A stretch of DNA of 64,000 nucleotides from FEN-299 sp963727765 (GCA_963727765.1 CAVSGZ010000009.1:124001-188000); one strand, 5' to 3'; shown: positions 32,521-43,200, numbered from the stretch's first letter. A program made the numbers and translations. Notes: generated by a model not told the origin, from the letters alone.

Positions 32521-33815
32521 AAGGCTTCCTGGATGGCGAGATAGAACCCGCGCGAGCCGTCCTTGCCCCAACCCCAGTCCGCGCACAGATTGGTGCGCGA
32601 GCGCTTGTTGAGCAGGACCCGAAACCCGAAGCCCGCCGCCGGGGCGTACGACTGGAAGAGCCGCTCGCCTGTCTCGACGCTGCCGATGGTGGTCAGATTG
32701 GCGAACACGACCGCGCCGAGCAGTCCGTTGCTGGTCAGCGTGGCGCGATACTCGGCCTCCCAGTACAGCAACTGTTCGCCGCGATAGCGCCCCTCGGCGT
32801 AGCCGCGCGCCGAGCGCCCGTCCATCGACGTGTACGGCAGATCCCAGTACGGCGCGGTGCCGCCGGTCACCAGGTCCCCGAGAAACCAGACCGCCAGCTT
32901 CTGCCGATCGTTCGACGTGAGCTTCCAGTAGGTGCGCGCGTCGAGCGACAGCTCCTGCCACGTCGAGCTGCCACCAAGAAAGCCGGCGAAGAAGGTGCGG
33001 TAGGTGGCGCTCGCGAGCACGCCGCCGTCGGGGTTGATGCCGTTGTCGCGGGTGTCGTACCGGATCGCCACGTTGAGCCCGCTCGAAACCTGATGCTCGG
33101 ACGAGAACCCGTGCTCCTCGTTATACGCGACATATGCCGAGTCGTTCCACGCCTCGGTACTGGTCGTCGTCCCTGGCTGGACGTCGAAATGGGAGCTGAC
33201 GTTCAGGCCGCCGCCAACGAAGAGTCCCGGCGCCACCTTCCGGTACGCGGTCTCGTACAGCCTCATCACGTCCAGGCTGGAGCTCGTCCCCGAGGTCGAC
33301 GATGCGTCGGCGCCGAGCGCGTAGGTGCTCTGCGACGTCCAAGCCATCCGGTTGTCCAGGAGGACGAACCAGCGATCGTCCGGGGTGAAGAGGGCAACCT
33401 TGCTGCCGGTTAACACCTGCCCTTTCTGTGTCACCTTCAGCCCGAGGCCGATCGTCGAGATGTGTGTGGTGGCCGCATCGCCGTCGAAGAAGGTGACGTT
33501 GCCCGAAAAGCCGGTGGACAGGCCGGTTGTCGGCTTCGAGCCGATCGTCGGTGCGAAGACGAGGTAGCGCTGGCCCCTCTTCGCGCGATCCTCCCTCGTC
33601 ACGTCGTCGTGACGAAACAGGTGCCAGAGGTCACCGACGTCGATCAGTTGCGACGGCAGGACCGCATCGGGCTGATCCTGTGAGCCCGTGGACTCTCCCG
33701 TCGGCGAAACCGCCGGTGGGGCAGTGGACGTGGCGGCGGCGTGCTCCTGCGCGGCGGCCGGGACGGCCGCGAGCGAACACACAATGGCCAGGAGCAGGAC
33801 GAGCCGCTGCATCAT
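32517..33815 (-). CDS. Omp85/BamA-like outer-membrane beta-barrel protein without POTRA domains
   Basis: A 432-residue protein with a signal peptide (MMQRLVLLLAIVCSLAAVPAAAQ). After a short linker it is mostly alternating beta strands, with IRYDTRDNGINPDGGVLASA (the surface-antigen/D15 signature), RSARGYAEGRYRGEQLLYWEAEYR, and GFGFRVLLNKRSRTNLCADWGWG, ending in a terminal Phe. These are typical of the 16-stranded Omp85 barrel. There is too little sequence before the barrel for a POTRA domain, so it resembles single-barrel members with unknown cargo. The ATG at 33815 or the ATG at 33812 may be used. Confidence 0.82.
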   Translation of the reverse strand: MMQRLVLLLAIVCSLAAVPAAAQEHAAATSTAPPAVSPTGESTGSQDQPDAVLPSQLIDVGDLWHLFRHDDVTREDRAKRGQRYLVFAPTIGSKPTTGLSTGFSGNVTFFDGDAATTHISTIGLGLKVTQKGQVLTGSKVALFTPDDRWFVLLDNRMAWTSQSTYALGADASSTSGTSSSLDVMRLYETAYRKVAPGLFVGGGLNVSSHFDVQPGTTTSTEAWNDSAYVAYNEEHGFSSEHQVSSGLNVAIRYDTRDNGINPDGGVLASATYRTFFAGFLGGSSTWQELSLDARTYWKLTSNDRQKLAVWFLGDLVTGGTAPYWDLPYTSMDGRSARGYAEGRYRGEQLLYWEAEYRATLTSNGLLGAVVFANLTTIGSVETGERLFQSYAPAAGFGFRVLLNKRSRTNLCADWGWGKDGSRGFYLAIQEAF

Positions 33816-33866
33816 CGATGATCTGACCCCAGGCAAGTGACGGTGGTGAGGCGAACCGATGACATG

Positions 33867-33895
33867 AGTGTGACAGTCACACCGCCATCGGTCAA
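33867..33895 (-). promoter_or_regulatory. Promoter of the Omp85-like gene with an overlapping palindromic operator
   Basis: On the minus strand TTGACC (33895-33890), a 17-base spacer and CACACT (33872-33867) can serve as a promoter. The perfect palindrome GTGTGACAGTCACAC (33868-33882) covers the -10, which fits repression. It resembles a CRP-family half-site pair (TGTGA/TCACA) but with a 3-base rather than 6-base gap. Confidence 0.5.
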
Positions 33896-33934
33896 TCACC
33901 AGAGACGAGGAACGGTCTGCCGAACCAGTCACGC

Positions 33935-33940
33935 TATAAT
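33935..33940 (+). promoter_or_regulatory. -10 hexamer for the PPDK-like gene
   Basis: A consensus TATAAT at 33935-33940 lies 69 bases before the ATG at 34010. No clear -35 hexamer was seen, so the promoter may need an activator; the palindrome at 33868-33882 is centred about 70 bases upstream of the likely start point. Confidence 0.5.
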
Positions 33941-34009
33941 CGGCCGCGACCAGCCGTCGCTCGGACCCAAGCCCCCCGTCCCGATCCCACGCCCCCGCGG
34001 AGAGCCGCC

Positions 34010-36721
34010 ATGAAGCCGCTCGACCGCTTCCCCGATACCGGACCGGTTGCTGTGGAGCCGTGCCTCGTACGAAGCGTCGCCGACGTGCGCTCCGAGTACA
34101 CGAGCGCCCGGCTGATCGCCGCCAACATCGATCACCGGCTGCGGGGCAGCGTCTTCCGGCGCGATCCGGGTTACGTGGCACCGGAGATCGACTACGTCCT
34201 TCCGGACGGGACCGCCCTGACGATCTCCGTGCGCGACAGCGATGTCCGCTATTTGGACCGCGTGCCGCGCGAGCGCGCCATCCGGCACGTCGACCTGATT
34301 CACCGGGCCCGACGAGGCGACGCAGAGGCTGCGCGTGAGCTCAATCGGCGAACGGAGGCGCTCGGGCAGTCGATCTCCGGGCGCTTCGCAGGCCACGCGC
34401 TTGTCGAGGATGCCGTCGTCGTTCCGTACACCTCGTCAGGAACGTTCGGCGAGGATCAGATCAGCCACAAGGGATCCATCCTCATGGCCCTCTCGCGGCG
34501 GGGATTCGCGACGGCCGACTTCAACCTCCTGTCGGCCCAGGCCTTCGGCCTTCCGCCGGCCGAGCGCGAGCGGGCCGTGCGCGAGGTGGTCGGCAATCTC
34601 GAAGTGCTCACCGGCCGCCGGCTCGGGGATCCCGGCCATCCGCTGCTGATTGCGATGCGGTCGGCGGTGTCGGAGTACATCCCGGGCTTCATGCCCACCT
34701 ATCTCAACGTCGGGCTGACGCCCGACCTCATCCCGGGGCTGCCGGCCCGCTACGGCATCGACGGGGCGGTGCGGATCCGGCTGAACAACCGAAAGACGAT
34801 TCTCGAGGCACTCGATCCCACGGCCTATGCCGCCCTCGAAGGGGAATTCAGAACGGACCTGACGCGCGGCGAGACCGAACGCCTGGTCGGCCGGATCGAG
34901 GACCTGATCGCCGCGCGCGCGCCGCACCTGCTGAGCGATGCGTTCGGGCAGATCCGCTTCTTCCTCGACTGTGCCTATCGCTATTACACCGACCATCTCG
35001 ACGTCCTGCGGAACTTCATGCGTCGCGACCTGCACTATCCCGCCGTGATCTTCCAGCGGATGGTCTGCTCGGTCATCGACGACCGGTCGTATGCCGGCCT
35101 CCTGTACAGCCGCGATCCGGCGACCGGCAAGGGCGTGTTCCTGCAGTACGCGAAAACGGTGTTTGGCGAAGACCTGATGACCGGTCGGCTGGTGCCGCAG
35201 GAAGCGCGCTTCTCGACGCGCGACGAGGCCAGGCCGGAGTTCCCGGCGGTGTACCACTTTTGGAATCGGCTGTTCCAGCTCGAGGAGATGTTCCGCGCCC
35301 CGGTGATGGTGGAGTTCACCGGCGTGCACGGCACCTTCACGATCCTGCAGGTCAATGCCGCCGAGATGACCGGATCGGCGATGCTGACGGCGGTCATGGA
35401 CCTGCATCGCGATGGGCGGATCGGCGCCGAGCGCGTCCGCGAGGTGATCAAGCCGTGCCACGTGCGCCAGATCGAATCGGATGCGATCGATCCGGCTTCG
35501 ATTCACACGCTGGAGCCGTTCGCGCGAGGCATCGCGGTCCTGCCGCGCTCGGTCGTCACCGGGCGCCTCTCCTTCTCAGCGGCAGCCGAGGCCGCACCAG
35601 GTCACGCCGACCCCATGCGCGTGATCCTGGCCAAGGAGCGCTTCACGCCCCAGGACGCGATGGCCATGCAGAGAGTGCGCGGCATCTGCAGCCTGAGCCC
35701 GGCGGCCATCCACGTCGTGACCACCGCGCAGAATCTCGGGATCCCGGCGCTGCTGAACCTCGAGGCCGACGGCGTGCGCATCGACCCGGATGGCCGGCGG
35801 ATGGTGAACGGGGCCGGCCGCGAGTTGCGGGAGGGCGACTGGGTGACCATCTCGAGCCGCCACCGCACGCTCTACGCGGGCCGTGCGGTGTTCGCCCCGG
35901 CGAGGCTGCTGCGGTTCATGGCGGGTGAGCCCGTCGCGCTGAGCGCGGCCGAGCGGCCGCGCTTCGAGCGCCTGGCCGACGACTACCGCGAGTACCGCCG
36001 GATCCTCGAGCGCGTCGACGCCTCCCTTTTCCAGAGCCTCGAGGACCTCGGCCACGCCATCCGGTACGGCGAGTTGCGCGGCGACCCGGATCGCGCGCGA
36101 GAGTTCGTCAACCACTGCTTCGACGCGAGGGCCGAAAACCTGGTGCGGCGCCTGCTCGAGACCACGCTCGGCATGCACCTGGTCAACATGACCGCGTTCG
36201 CGCTGCTGACCGACGACCGCCAGATCCGCCTGTTCCGGATGGCGGCGTCGGCCTGTCTGCGCCGCGGCCTGTACGGCTATCACGCCGGGGCGTTTGTCGT
36301 CGGCAGCCTGCTCGACCCGAAATCGCCGGCGGCATTCTGGGAGCACCTGCAGACAGGCGAGATTGGGTTCCTCATCAACGAGTGGGTACAGCACCAGAAA
36401 TACCTGGGCGTGCTCGATGCCCTGGGAGAGAAGCGCGTGGCGCGGGCCCGGGAGGTCATCCTGTCTGGCGCGATGGGTGAGTTGCCGGGGCTCTCCGCCG
36501 CGGCCGCGAGTTTCCTGCCGCTCAAGCTGAGTCGCGTGGACCTCGCGGACGTCGCGCGGTTGCTGCCCCCGGCTGCCGACCCGCAGACCCGCGATCTCGT
36601 CGACCTGCTCCGCCAGCCGTTTGGCCGCCTCGTGGACTTCGGTGACGCGCGCAGCGTCGCCCGGCTCGCGAAGCTGTGCGAGGAGGAGGGAGTGAGTGTC
36701 CCGGCCCCTGGCGACTGCTAG
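34010..36721 (+). CDS. PPDK/PEP-synthase-like protein lacking the PEP-binding barrel
   Basis: A 903-residue protein. The first 500 residues follow the pyruvate phosphate dikinase nucleotide-binding half: HKGSILMALSRRGFATADFNLL (about 151-172), YIPGFMPTYLNVGLTPDLIPG, AGLLYSRDPATGKGVFLQYAKTVFGEDLMTG and FTILQVNAAEMTGSAM. The swivelling domain follows (MRVILAKERFTPQDAMAM...AIHVVTTAQNLGIPALL); His568 aligns with the phosphorylated His, but the usual TxGG-TS context is lost. The C-terminal 250 residues are helical and show none of the TIM-barrel motifs. It may phosphorylate an unknown acceptor, as rifampin phosphotransferase does. Its stop shares CTAG with the convergent LysR gene. Confidence 0.75.
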   Translation: MKPLDRFPDTGPVAVEPCLVRSVADVRSEYTSARLIAANIDHRLRGSVFRRDPGYVAPEIDYVLPDGTALTISVRDSDVRYLDRVPRERAIRHVDLIHRARRGDAEAARELNRRTEALGQSISGRFAGHALVEDAVVVPYTSSGTFGEDQISHKGSILMALSRRGFATADFNLLSAQAFGLPPAERERAVREVVGNLEVLTGRRLGDPGHPLLIAMRSAVSEYIPGFMPTYLNVGLTPDLIPGLPARYGIDGAVRIRLNNRKTILEALDPTAYAALEGEFRTDLTRGETERLVGRIEDLIAARAPHLLSDAFGQIRFFLDCAYRYYTDHLDVLRNFMRRDLHYPAVIFQRMVCSVIDDRSYAGLLYSRDPATGKGVFLQYAKTVFGEDLMTGRLVPQEARFSTRDEARPEFPAVYHFWNRLFQLEEMFRAPVMVEFTGVHGTFTILQVNAAEMTGSAMLTAVMDLHRDGRIGAERVREVIKPCHVRQIESDAIDPASIHTLEPFARGIAVLPRSVVTGRLSFSAAAEAAPGHADPMRVILAKERFTPQDAMAMQRVRGICSLSPAAIHVVTTAQNLGIPALLNLEADGVRIDPDGRRMVNGAGRELREGDWVTISSRHRTLYAGRAVFAPARLLRFMAGEPVALSAAERPRFERLADDYREYRRILERVDASLFQSLEDLGHAIRYGELRGDPDRAREFVNHCFDARAENLVRRLLETTLGMHLVNMTAFALLTDDRQIRLFRMAASACLRRGLYGYHAGAFVVGSLLDPKSPAAFWEHLQTGEIGFLINEWVQHQKYLGVLDALGEKRVARAREVILSGAMGELPGLSAAAASFLPLKLSRVDLADVARLLPPAADPQTRDLVDLLRQPFGRLVDFGDARSVARLAKLCEEEGVSVPAPGDC

Positions 36722-37689
36722 TCGGCTCGTGCCCGCGTCGCCTCGAGTCGAGCCCGCCGCCTCGGCCCCCTGATCGCATCGCCGAATTCACTGACGTCCA
36801 TCCTGGTCAGGAACTCGGCGACGACCCGGTTCTTCTGCCGTAGGGCGCTGGTGCGCTTCTGGTAGACGCAGAACCAGTCCTCGAGCAGGCGCAGTCTCGG
36901 AAAGAGGGCCGTCAGCTCGCGCCGGGCCACTTTCCCGATCGCCGTGTACTTCGGCAGCAGCGCGACGCCGTAGCCCTCGAGCGCGGCGTGCACCATGCCC
37001 CGGACCTGACTGACTTCGATGATCTGCCGGAGCACGGGCCGCTGGCGGCCTGGGACCGACCGCAGCGCGTTGGACCACCACTCGCCCTGGCGGTCGAGCG
37101 AGATGACCGGCACCTGCTCGAGATCGACCGGCCGCCGCACGCGGTGCGCGCGGAGGAACCGTGGGGAAGCGACGATCAGGTACTTCTCCCGGAACAGACG
37201 AGTGGCCGTCAGTGACGGGTGCGTGTGGGACGCGCAGTCGACGGCAATGTCGATCTCGTCCCGGAGCAGGAGCGGCTCGAGGTCGTCCCCCAACCTGAAG
37301 TTCAGGCGGAGCCAGGGCGCCGCCTCGAGCAGCGGCCTGAGCTTGCGAACGAGCACGGTCGTGCCGAACTCGACCGTGGCGCCGATCGTGATCGCCTGCG
37401 TGCCGCCGGCGGCGCGCGTGGTCAGCACGTGCTCCGCCTGGTCGAGATCCTGGAACACCCGCTCGCACACCTCGCGGACGTAGTCGCCCTCGTCGGTCAA
37501 GACCAGCCGGCGGTGCCGCCATTCGATCAGGCGCCGCCCCGCCGCGTCCTCGAGCGTGCGGATGGCGTGGCTCACGGCCGACGGGGTGAGGTGCAGGCGC
37601 CGCCCCGCGGCGGTGTAGTTGCCGCTGCGCGTCGCCTCGAGGAAGATGCGGAGCCGGTTCAACTCCAGCCGCGTGCGTTCGCTGCCCAT
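36718..37689 (-). CDS. LysR-family transcriptional regulator
   Basis: A 323-residue regulator. The N-terminal winged HTH is clear: LNRLRIFLEATRSGNYTAAGRRLHLTPSAVSHAI (about 9-42; written as two adjoining helices), then LEDAAGRRLIEWRHRRLVLTDEG. The effector domain (about 90-300) contains ITIGATVEFGTTVLVRKL, DIAVDCASHTHPSL and ALEGYGVALLPKY. GGAGGG lies 5 bases before the ATG at 37689. It is divergent from a TonB-dependent receptor gene, the usual layout for a LysR regulator and its target, so it may control uptake through that receptor. The effector is unknown. Confidence 0.9.
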   Translation of the reverse strand: MGSERTRLELNRLRIFLEATRSGNYTAAGRRLHLTPSAVSHAIRTLEDAAGRRLIEWRHRRLVLTDEGDYVREVCERVFQDLDQAEHVLTTRAAGGTQAITIGATVEFGTTVLVRKLRPLLEAAPWLRLNFRLGDDLEPLLLRDEIDIAVDCASHTHPSLTATRLFREKYLIVASPRFLRAHRVRRPVDLEQVPVISLDRQGEWWSNALRSVPGRQRPVLRQIIEVSQVRGMVHAALEGYGVALLPKYTAIGKVARRELTALFPRLRLLEDWFCVYQKRTSALRQKNRVVAEFLTRMDVSEFGDAIRGPRRRARLEATRARAD

Positions 37690-37725
37690 GTCGGCCCTCC
37701 TGGACGGCCCGTCACGTAATGAATG

Positions 37726-37760
37726 TCTCTCATAGTACCAGAGAAATCTTATCGTTTCCC
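37726..37760. promoter_or_regulatory. Candidate LysR operators between the regulator and the TonB receptor
   Basis: Two overlapping imperfect dyads lie 37-71 bases from the regulator start: TCTCT-N9-AGAGA (37726-37744) and GAGAAA-N8-TTTCCC (37741-37760, one mismatch). LysR proteins typically bind T-N11-A dyads in such divergent regions. The remainder of 37690-37917 shows no ORF. Confidence 0.4.
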
Positions 37761-37917
37761 TCATCGATCCGCTCCGCGGTATCGTCGTCACCCACGCAGG
37801 GCGGCCGTCCCCGGCCGCCGTCAGGCGCGGTCGCTCGAGACCCCCGCGATCGATGTGGTGTACGCGGGTCGAAGGATCGTGGTCCCCGGCCCGATTGCGG
37901 CGGAGGAGCATCTGTCC

Positions 37918-40252
37918 ATGGAGCGTCGGCTGTTCGGTGTTCATGTTCGTGCGCCGTTCCTGACCGCTGCCGTCTGTGCGCTGGCGGCACTTCTGGCGTT
38001 TGCGGCCGTATCTCGCGCGGAGGATGATCCGGTCGGGGCGTGGCAGCAGCGCCTCGCGCAGGTCGAATCGAGGCTCGGCCGCCTGGCCGCCGGCGACAGC
38101 GAGGGCCGGACCCGCTTGGCCGCCGACGTGGCGATCCTGCGGACGGAGATCGCAACCTGGCTGACGACGTTCAAGCCGGCGCAAGAGAGCGGGGACGTCT
38201 GGCTGACCCCCTCGGAGGGCGCTTCGGCGATTGCCGACCTGGCAGCCGAAGTCGGCCGCATCCGGTCGGTGCTCTCGCGGATCAGCAGCGCGCTGAGGGA
38301 GGAAGGGGAGGGGGCATTCTACCTCGGACGCGTGGACGTCGCGGTCACGGCGGCGATGGCCACAGCCGCGACCGCGGAGGCCACGCCCGCCGGGGCCTCG
38401 CTGCTCGACTCGACCGACCTGCGCGCCCACGACCGCAACACGCTGGCCCAGGCCCTGGCGCTCGCGCCGGGCGTGAGCTTCACGCGCATCGGTTCGCGCA
38501 ACGAGACGACGGTCTACGTCCGCGGGTTCGACATGCGGCAGGTGCCGCTGTTCATCGACGGCATTCCGATCTACACCCCCTACGACGGCTACGCAGACCT
38601 CACCCGTTTCACGACGTTCGACGTCTCCGAGGTGCAGGTGTCGAAGGGCTTCACCTCCGTGCTGTACGGCCCGAACACGCTCGGCGGCGCCATCAACATC
38701 GTCTCGCGTCGACCGAGCGGCAAGATCGACGGGATTGCGGGCGGCAGTTACGGCAGCGGCCCGGCGGGGCAGGGCTACCTCAACCTAGGGACGACGTTCG
38801 GGCAGTTCTACCTCCAGGGCGGCGCGTCGTACATGAGGAGTGCCACGTTCCCGCTCGCGGACGGGTTCACCCCGGTCGCGATTCAGCCGTCAGGCGACCG
38901 TGTGAACGCGGAGGCGCGGGACGCCAGGTTCAACGTGAAGCTGGGCTGGACGCCCAACGGGACCGACGAGTACGCGATCAGCTACGTAGGCCAGCGCGGC
39001 GAAAAGGGGAATCCGCCGTACGCCGGAACCGACACCTCGGTGAAGATCCGCTACTGGCAGTGGCCGTACTGGGACAAGGACAGTGTGTACGTGATCGCGA
39101 ACAAACACCTGGGCTCGGCCAGCTACCTCCGGGTTCGGGGCTTCTACGACACCTACGACAACGCGCTCTACGCCTACGACGACAAGACGTATACGACGCA
39201 GAACAAGTCGTCGTCGTTCCAAAGCCTGTACGCGGACCACACCTACGGCGGGTCGGTCGAGTGGGGCACGACAATCGGCCAGCACACGTTGCGGGCCGCC
39301 GGGCACGTCAAGAGAGACGAGCACGAGGATCACAACGTCGGCAGCCCCGCCAGCCACTTCGATGGGCGCATCTTCTCCGTCGGGGCTGAAGACACCTGGC
39401 TGCTGGCGTCGAAGCTCTCGCTGGTGGCCGGCCTCGGCATCGACTGGCAGTCGACCGGGCGCGCAGAGACCTACAATTCGGGGCAGTTGATCGACCTGCT
39501 GACCCTGTGCCAGGCAGGCACGACCTCGTGTGGCAGCTCGAGCGGCGTCAACCCGCAGGCCGGCCTGTTCTATGCGGTCCCGACCGGCCAGGTGAGGTTC
39601 ACCGTGTCGCGGAAGACCCGCATGCCCTCGCTGAAGGACCGCTACTCGTACAAGTTCGGCACCGCCACGCCGAACCCGGACCTCAAGGCCGAGCACGACG
39701 TGACGGTCGAGGCCGGTTATCAGGGAACACTCGGCTCGAAGACGTCGTTCCAGGCCAGCGCGTTCCACGCCCGGATCACGGACCTCATCCAGTCGGTCTA
39801 CTTGCAGCCGAACCTCGTGCAGAACCAGAACTTCGGCGAGGCGTCCAACTCCGGCGTCGAACTCGACATGCGCACGCACCTGCTGCCGAAGGTCGATTTC
39901 GGCGTCAACTACACCTACCTGCACCGCGAGAACATCAGTTCCCCGACGACGCCGCTTGTCGAGACGCCGAGGCACAAGGGCCGGGTGTCGCTCGTCGCCA
40001 CGCCCGTGGCTTTCGTGCAGGCCGTCGCCAACGTGGACTTCGAGGCGGGCCGCCGCACGCAGAACGAAGGCGGCCACTACCTCGACGCGCCCTCGTTCGC
40101 CGTACTCGACCTCAAGGGCGTCTGGCTCGTCGGCCACGGCGTCGACGCCGAGCTGGGCGTCTTCAATGCGTTCGACAAGTACCTACTGGCGCGCTGACGG
40201 CTACCCCGAGCCCGGGCGCACCGTGCAGGCGACGCTGCGGTGGATGTTCTGA
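37918..40252 (+). CDS. TonB-dependent outer-membrane receptor with N-terminal coiled coil (frameshifted at the 3' end)
   Basis: About 778 residues. A signal peptide (APFLTAAVCALAALLAFAAVSRA) is followed by an unusual helical region (about 45-140) with heptad-like QRLAQVESRLGRLAAG. The plug starts near 145 (ALAPGVSFTRIGSRNETTVYVRGFDMRQVPLFIDGIPI, read as adjacent segments) and contains SVLYGPNTLGGAINIVSRRPSG. The barrel follows. The frame ends early at 40197; removing one C at 40182/40183 (AAGTACCTAC to AAGTACTAC) gives KYYWRADGYPEPGRTVQATLRWMF, a proper C-terminal strand with terminal Phe. Start ATG 37918; a longer frame from 37723 exists but has no signal. The ligand is unknown. Confidence 0.88.
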
Positions 40253-40270
40253 GGGCGGGCCGACTGGCGA

Positions 40271-43200
40271 TTACCTGGCCGCCGCCGATTCGAGCGCGGA
40301 CTGCCTGGCCCCCTTGCGGCGCGCCAGCCAGTCCTGGAACTGCTCCATGTAGATGTAGAAGACGGGCGTGACGTAGAGCGTCAGGGTCTGCGAGACCAGC
40401 AGGCCACCCACCACCGACAGCCCCAGCGGTCGGCGCGCCTCCGAGCCGGCGCCCATGCCGAGCGCGATCGGCAGCGTCCCCATCAGCGCCGCCATCGTCG
40501 TCATCATGATCGGGCGGAAGCGCACCCGGCAGGCCTGGTAGATGGCCTCGGACGGGCTGAGGTTCTCCCGCTTCCGTGCTTCGATCGCGAAGTCGATCAT
40601 CATGATGCCGTTCTTCTTCACGAGACCGACGAGCATGATGACGCCGACGAAGGCGTAGATGTTCAGGTCGTACTTGAAGATGAGCAGCGTCAGCAGCGCG
40701 CCGAAGCCGGCCGACGGCAGCCCCGACAGAATCGTCAGCGGGTGGATGAAACTCTCGTAGAGGATGCCCAGCACCACGTAAATGACGAAGATCGCGAGGG
40801 CGAGCACCCAGCCAAGGCCCGTCATCGAGTCCTGGAATGCCTGCGCCGTGCCCTGGAAACTGCCGGAGATCGTGGCCGGCAGAGTCTCGGCGGCCACCGA
40901 TTGGACGCGCGCCACCGCGTCGCCGAGCGCCACGCCCGGCTGCAGGTTGAACGACAAGGTGACCGAGGGCAGCTGGCCGGTATGGTTCACCGAGAGCGGG
41001 CCGACCGTCTCCTTCGTCCTCACCACCGTCGAGAGCGGCACCAGGCTGCCGGCCGGCGTGGTCAGGTGGAGCAGCGAGAGGGCCGTGGGATCGCGCTGGT
41101 AGGCCGGAGCCACCTGCAAGATGACCAGGTACTGGTCCTCGGGCGCGTAGATCTGGGAGACCTGCTCGGTCCCGTACGCCGAGTTGAGGGCCGACTCCAC
41201 CTGATTGGCCGTCAGGCCGAGCGCGGCGATCTGATCCCGGTCGAGGTCGACGTTGAGCTGCGGATTGCGGATCTGCAGATCCGAAGTGACGTCCTCGATC
41301 CCGTCGATCGCGTGCAGCGCGGCCTCGAACCGGGGCGCGGCGCGGTACAACTCGTCGGTGTCGGGGTCCTGCAGCGTGTACTGATACTGGCTACGGGTCA
41401 TCATCCCGCCGATGCGGATGGACGGCGGGTTCACGAGAAAGACCCGGATCCCCGGGATCCGCGAGAACTTCGGCCGCAGCGTCTCAATCACCTCGTCGGC
41501 CGTGAGCGCGCGGTCGGCGCGCGGCTTGAGGTCGACGTTCAGCCGGCCGCCGGACCCGCCCACGTTCGCCGTGTAGCCCGCGACGTTGGGATCGTGCGCG
41601 AGGATGTTCATGACGTCCTTCAGGCGCGCGACCGTGGCGTCGAACCCGAGCCCCTGGGCCGTCTCGATCTGGCCGCTGAGCTGCCCCGTGTCCACGCTCG
41701 GGATGAAGCCCATCGGGATGATCGTGAACAGGTAGACCGTGCCCGCCAGCAGCAGGCCGGAGGCCACCATCGTCGTGCCCTTCCACCGGATCGTCTGGAG
41801 CAGCGACCACGAGTAGCCGCGCAGCCAGGCGTCGAACATCCGCTCCATCACGTTGTAGAACCAGCCGTGCGCGACCGCATGCGGCGCCTTGAGGAACCGG
41901 CTGCACAGCATGGGCGTCAGCGTCAGTGAGACGAGGCCGGAGACCAGGATGGCCGCGCCGATGGTGACGGCGAACTCGTGCATCAGCCGGCCGACCACGC
42001 CGCCCATGAACAGCACCGGGATGAACACCGCGGCGAGCGACAGCGTCATCGAGACGATGGTGAAGGCGATCTCCTTCGAGCCGTCCAGCGCGGCCTCCAG
42101 CCTCGGCTTGCCCATCTCCATGTGGCGGACGATGTTCTCGAGCATCACGATCGCATCGTCGACGACGAAGCCGACCGAGAGCGTGAGGGCCATCAGCGAC
42201 AGGTTGTCCAGGCTGTAGCCGAGCACGTACATCACCGCGAAGGTGCCGACGATCGAGAAGGGCAGCGCCAGGCTGGGGATCACCGTCGCCGAGAAGTTGC
42301 GGAGGAAGAGGAAGATCACCAGCACGACGAGCGCGATCGTCAGCTGCAGCGTGAACTTGACGTCGTCGACCGAGTCGCGGATCGGAATGGAGCGGTCGCT
42401 CCGCACGCGCAGCTGCACCGAGGCAGGGAGCTGCTGCTCGAGCTGTGGCAGCACGGCCTTGATCCGATCGACGACCTCGACGGTGTTGGTTCCGGGCTGG
42501 CGCTGGATGGCGAGGTAGATCGTGCGGGCGCCGTTGTACCAGCCGGCGTTCCGCTCGTTCTCGACGCCGTCGTACACGTGGGCGACCTCGCTCAGGCGAA
42601 CCGGGCTGCCGTTGCGCCACGCGATGACGATGCCCTTGTAGTCGTCGGCGGCCATCAGCTGGCCGGAAGCCTGTACGACGACGTTGCGATTGGGGCCGAA
42701 CAGCGTGCCGGTCGGCAGGTTCACGTTGGCGTTGACGATGGCCCCCGCCACCTGGTCGATGCCGATCAGGCGCGCGGCGAGCTGCATCGGATCGACGTCC
42801 ACGCGCACGGCGAACTTCTGCGAGCCGTAGACGTTCACCTGGGCCACGCCGGTGATCATCGAGAGGCGCTCGGCCAGCAGGTTCTGGGCGTAGCGATCGA
42901 GCTGGGACAGCGGCAGCGTCGGCGAGCTCAGCGTCAGGTACAGGACGGGCGAGTCGGCCGGGTTGACCTTTTGATAGGACGGCGGCGCGGGCATGCCCGG
43001 GGGCAGCTGGCGCTGCGCGCGGGCGATCATCGACTGCACGTCCTGCGCGGCGGCGTCGATCGACCGGCTGAGATCGAACTGGAGCGTGATGCTCGTGTAG
43101 CCCTGCGTGTTGCTCGAACTGATCGAGCTGACCCCGGCAATGGTCGAGAACTGCTTCTCGAGCGGCGTGGCGACCGAGGACGCCATCGTGTCCGGGCTCG

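Noticed and set aside
34010..36721. Ordinary pyruvate phosphate dikinase or PEP synthase
   Set aside because: The barrel motifs are missing and the phosphohistidine context is altered, so the standard reaction is not supported.
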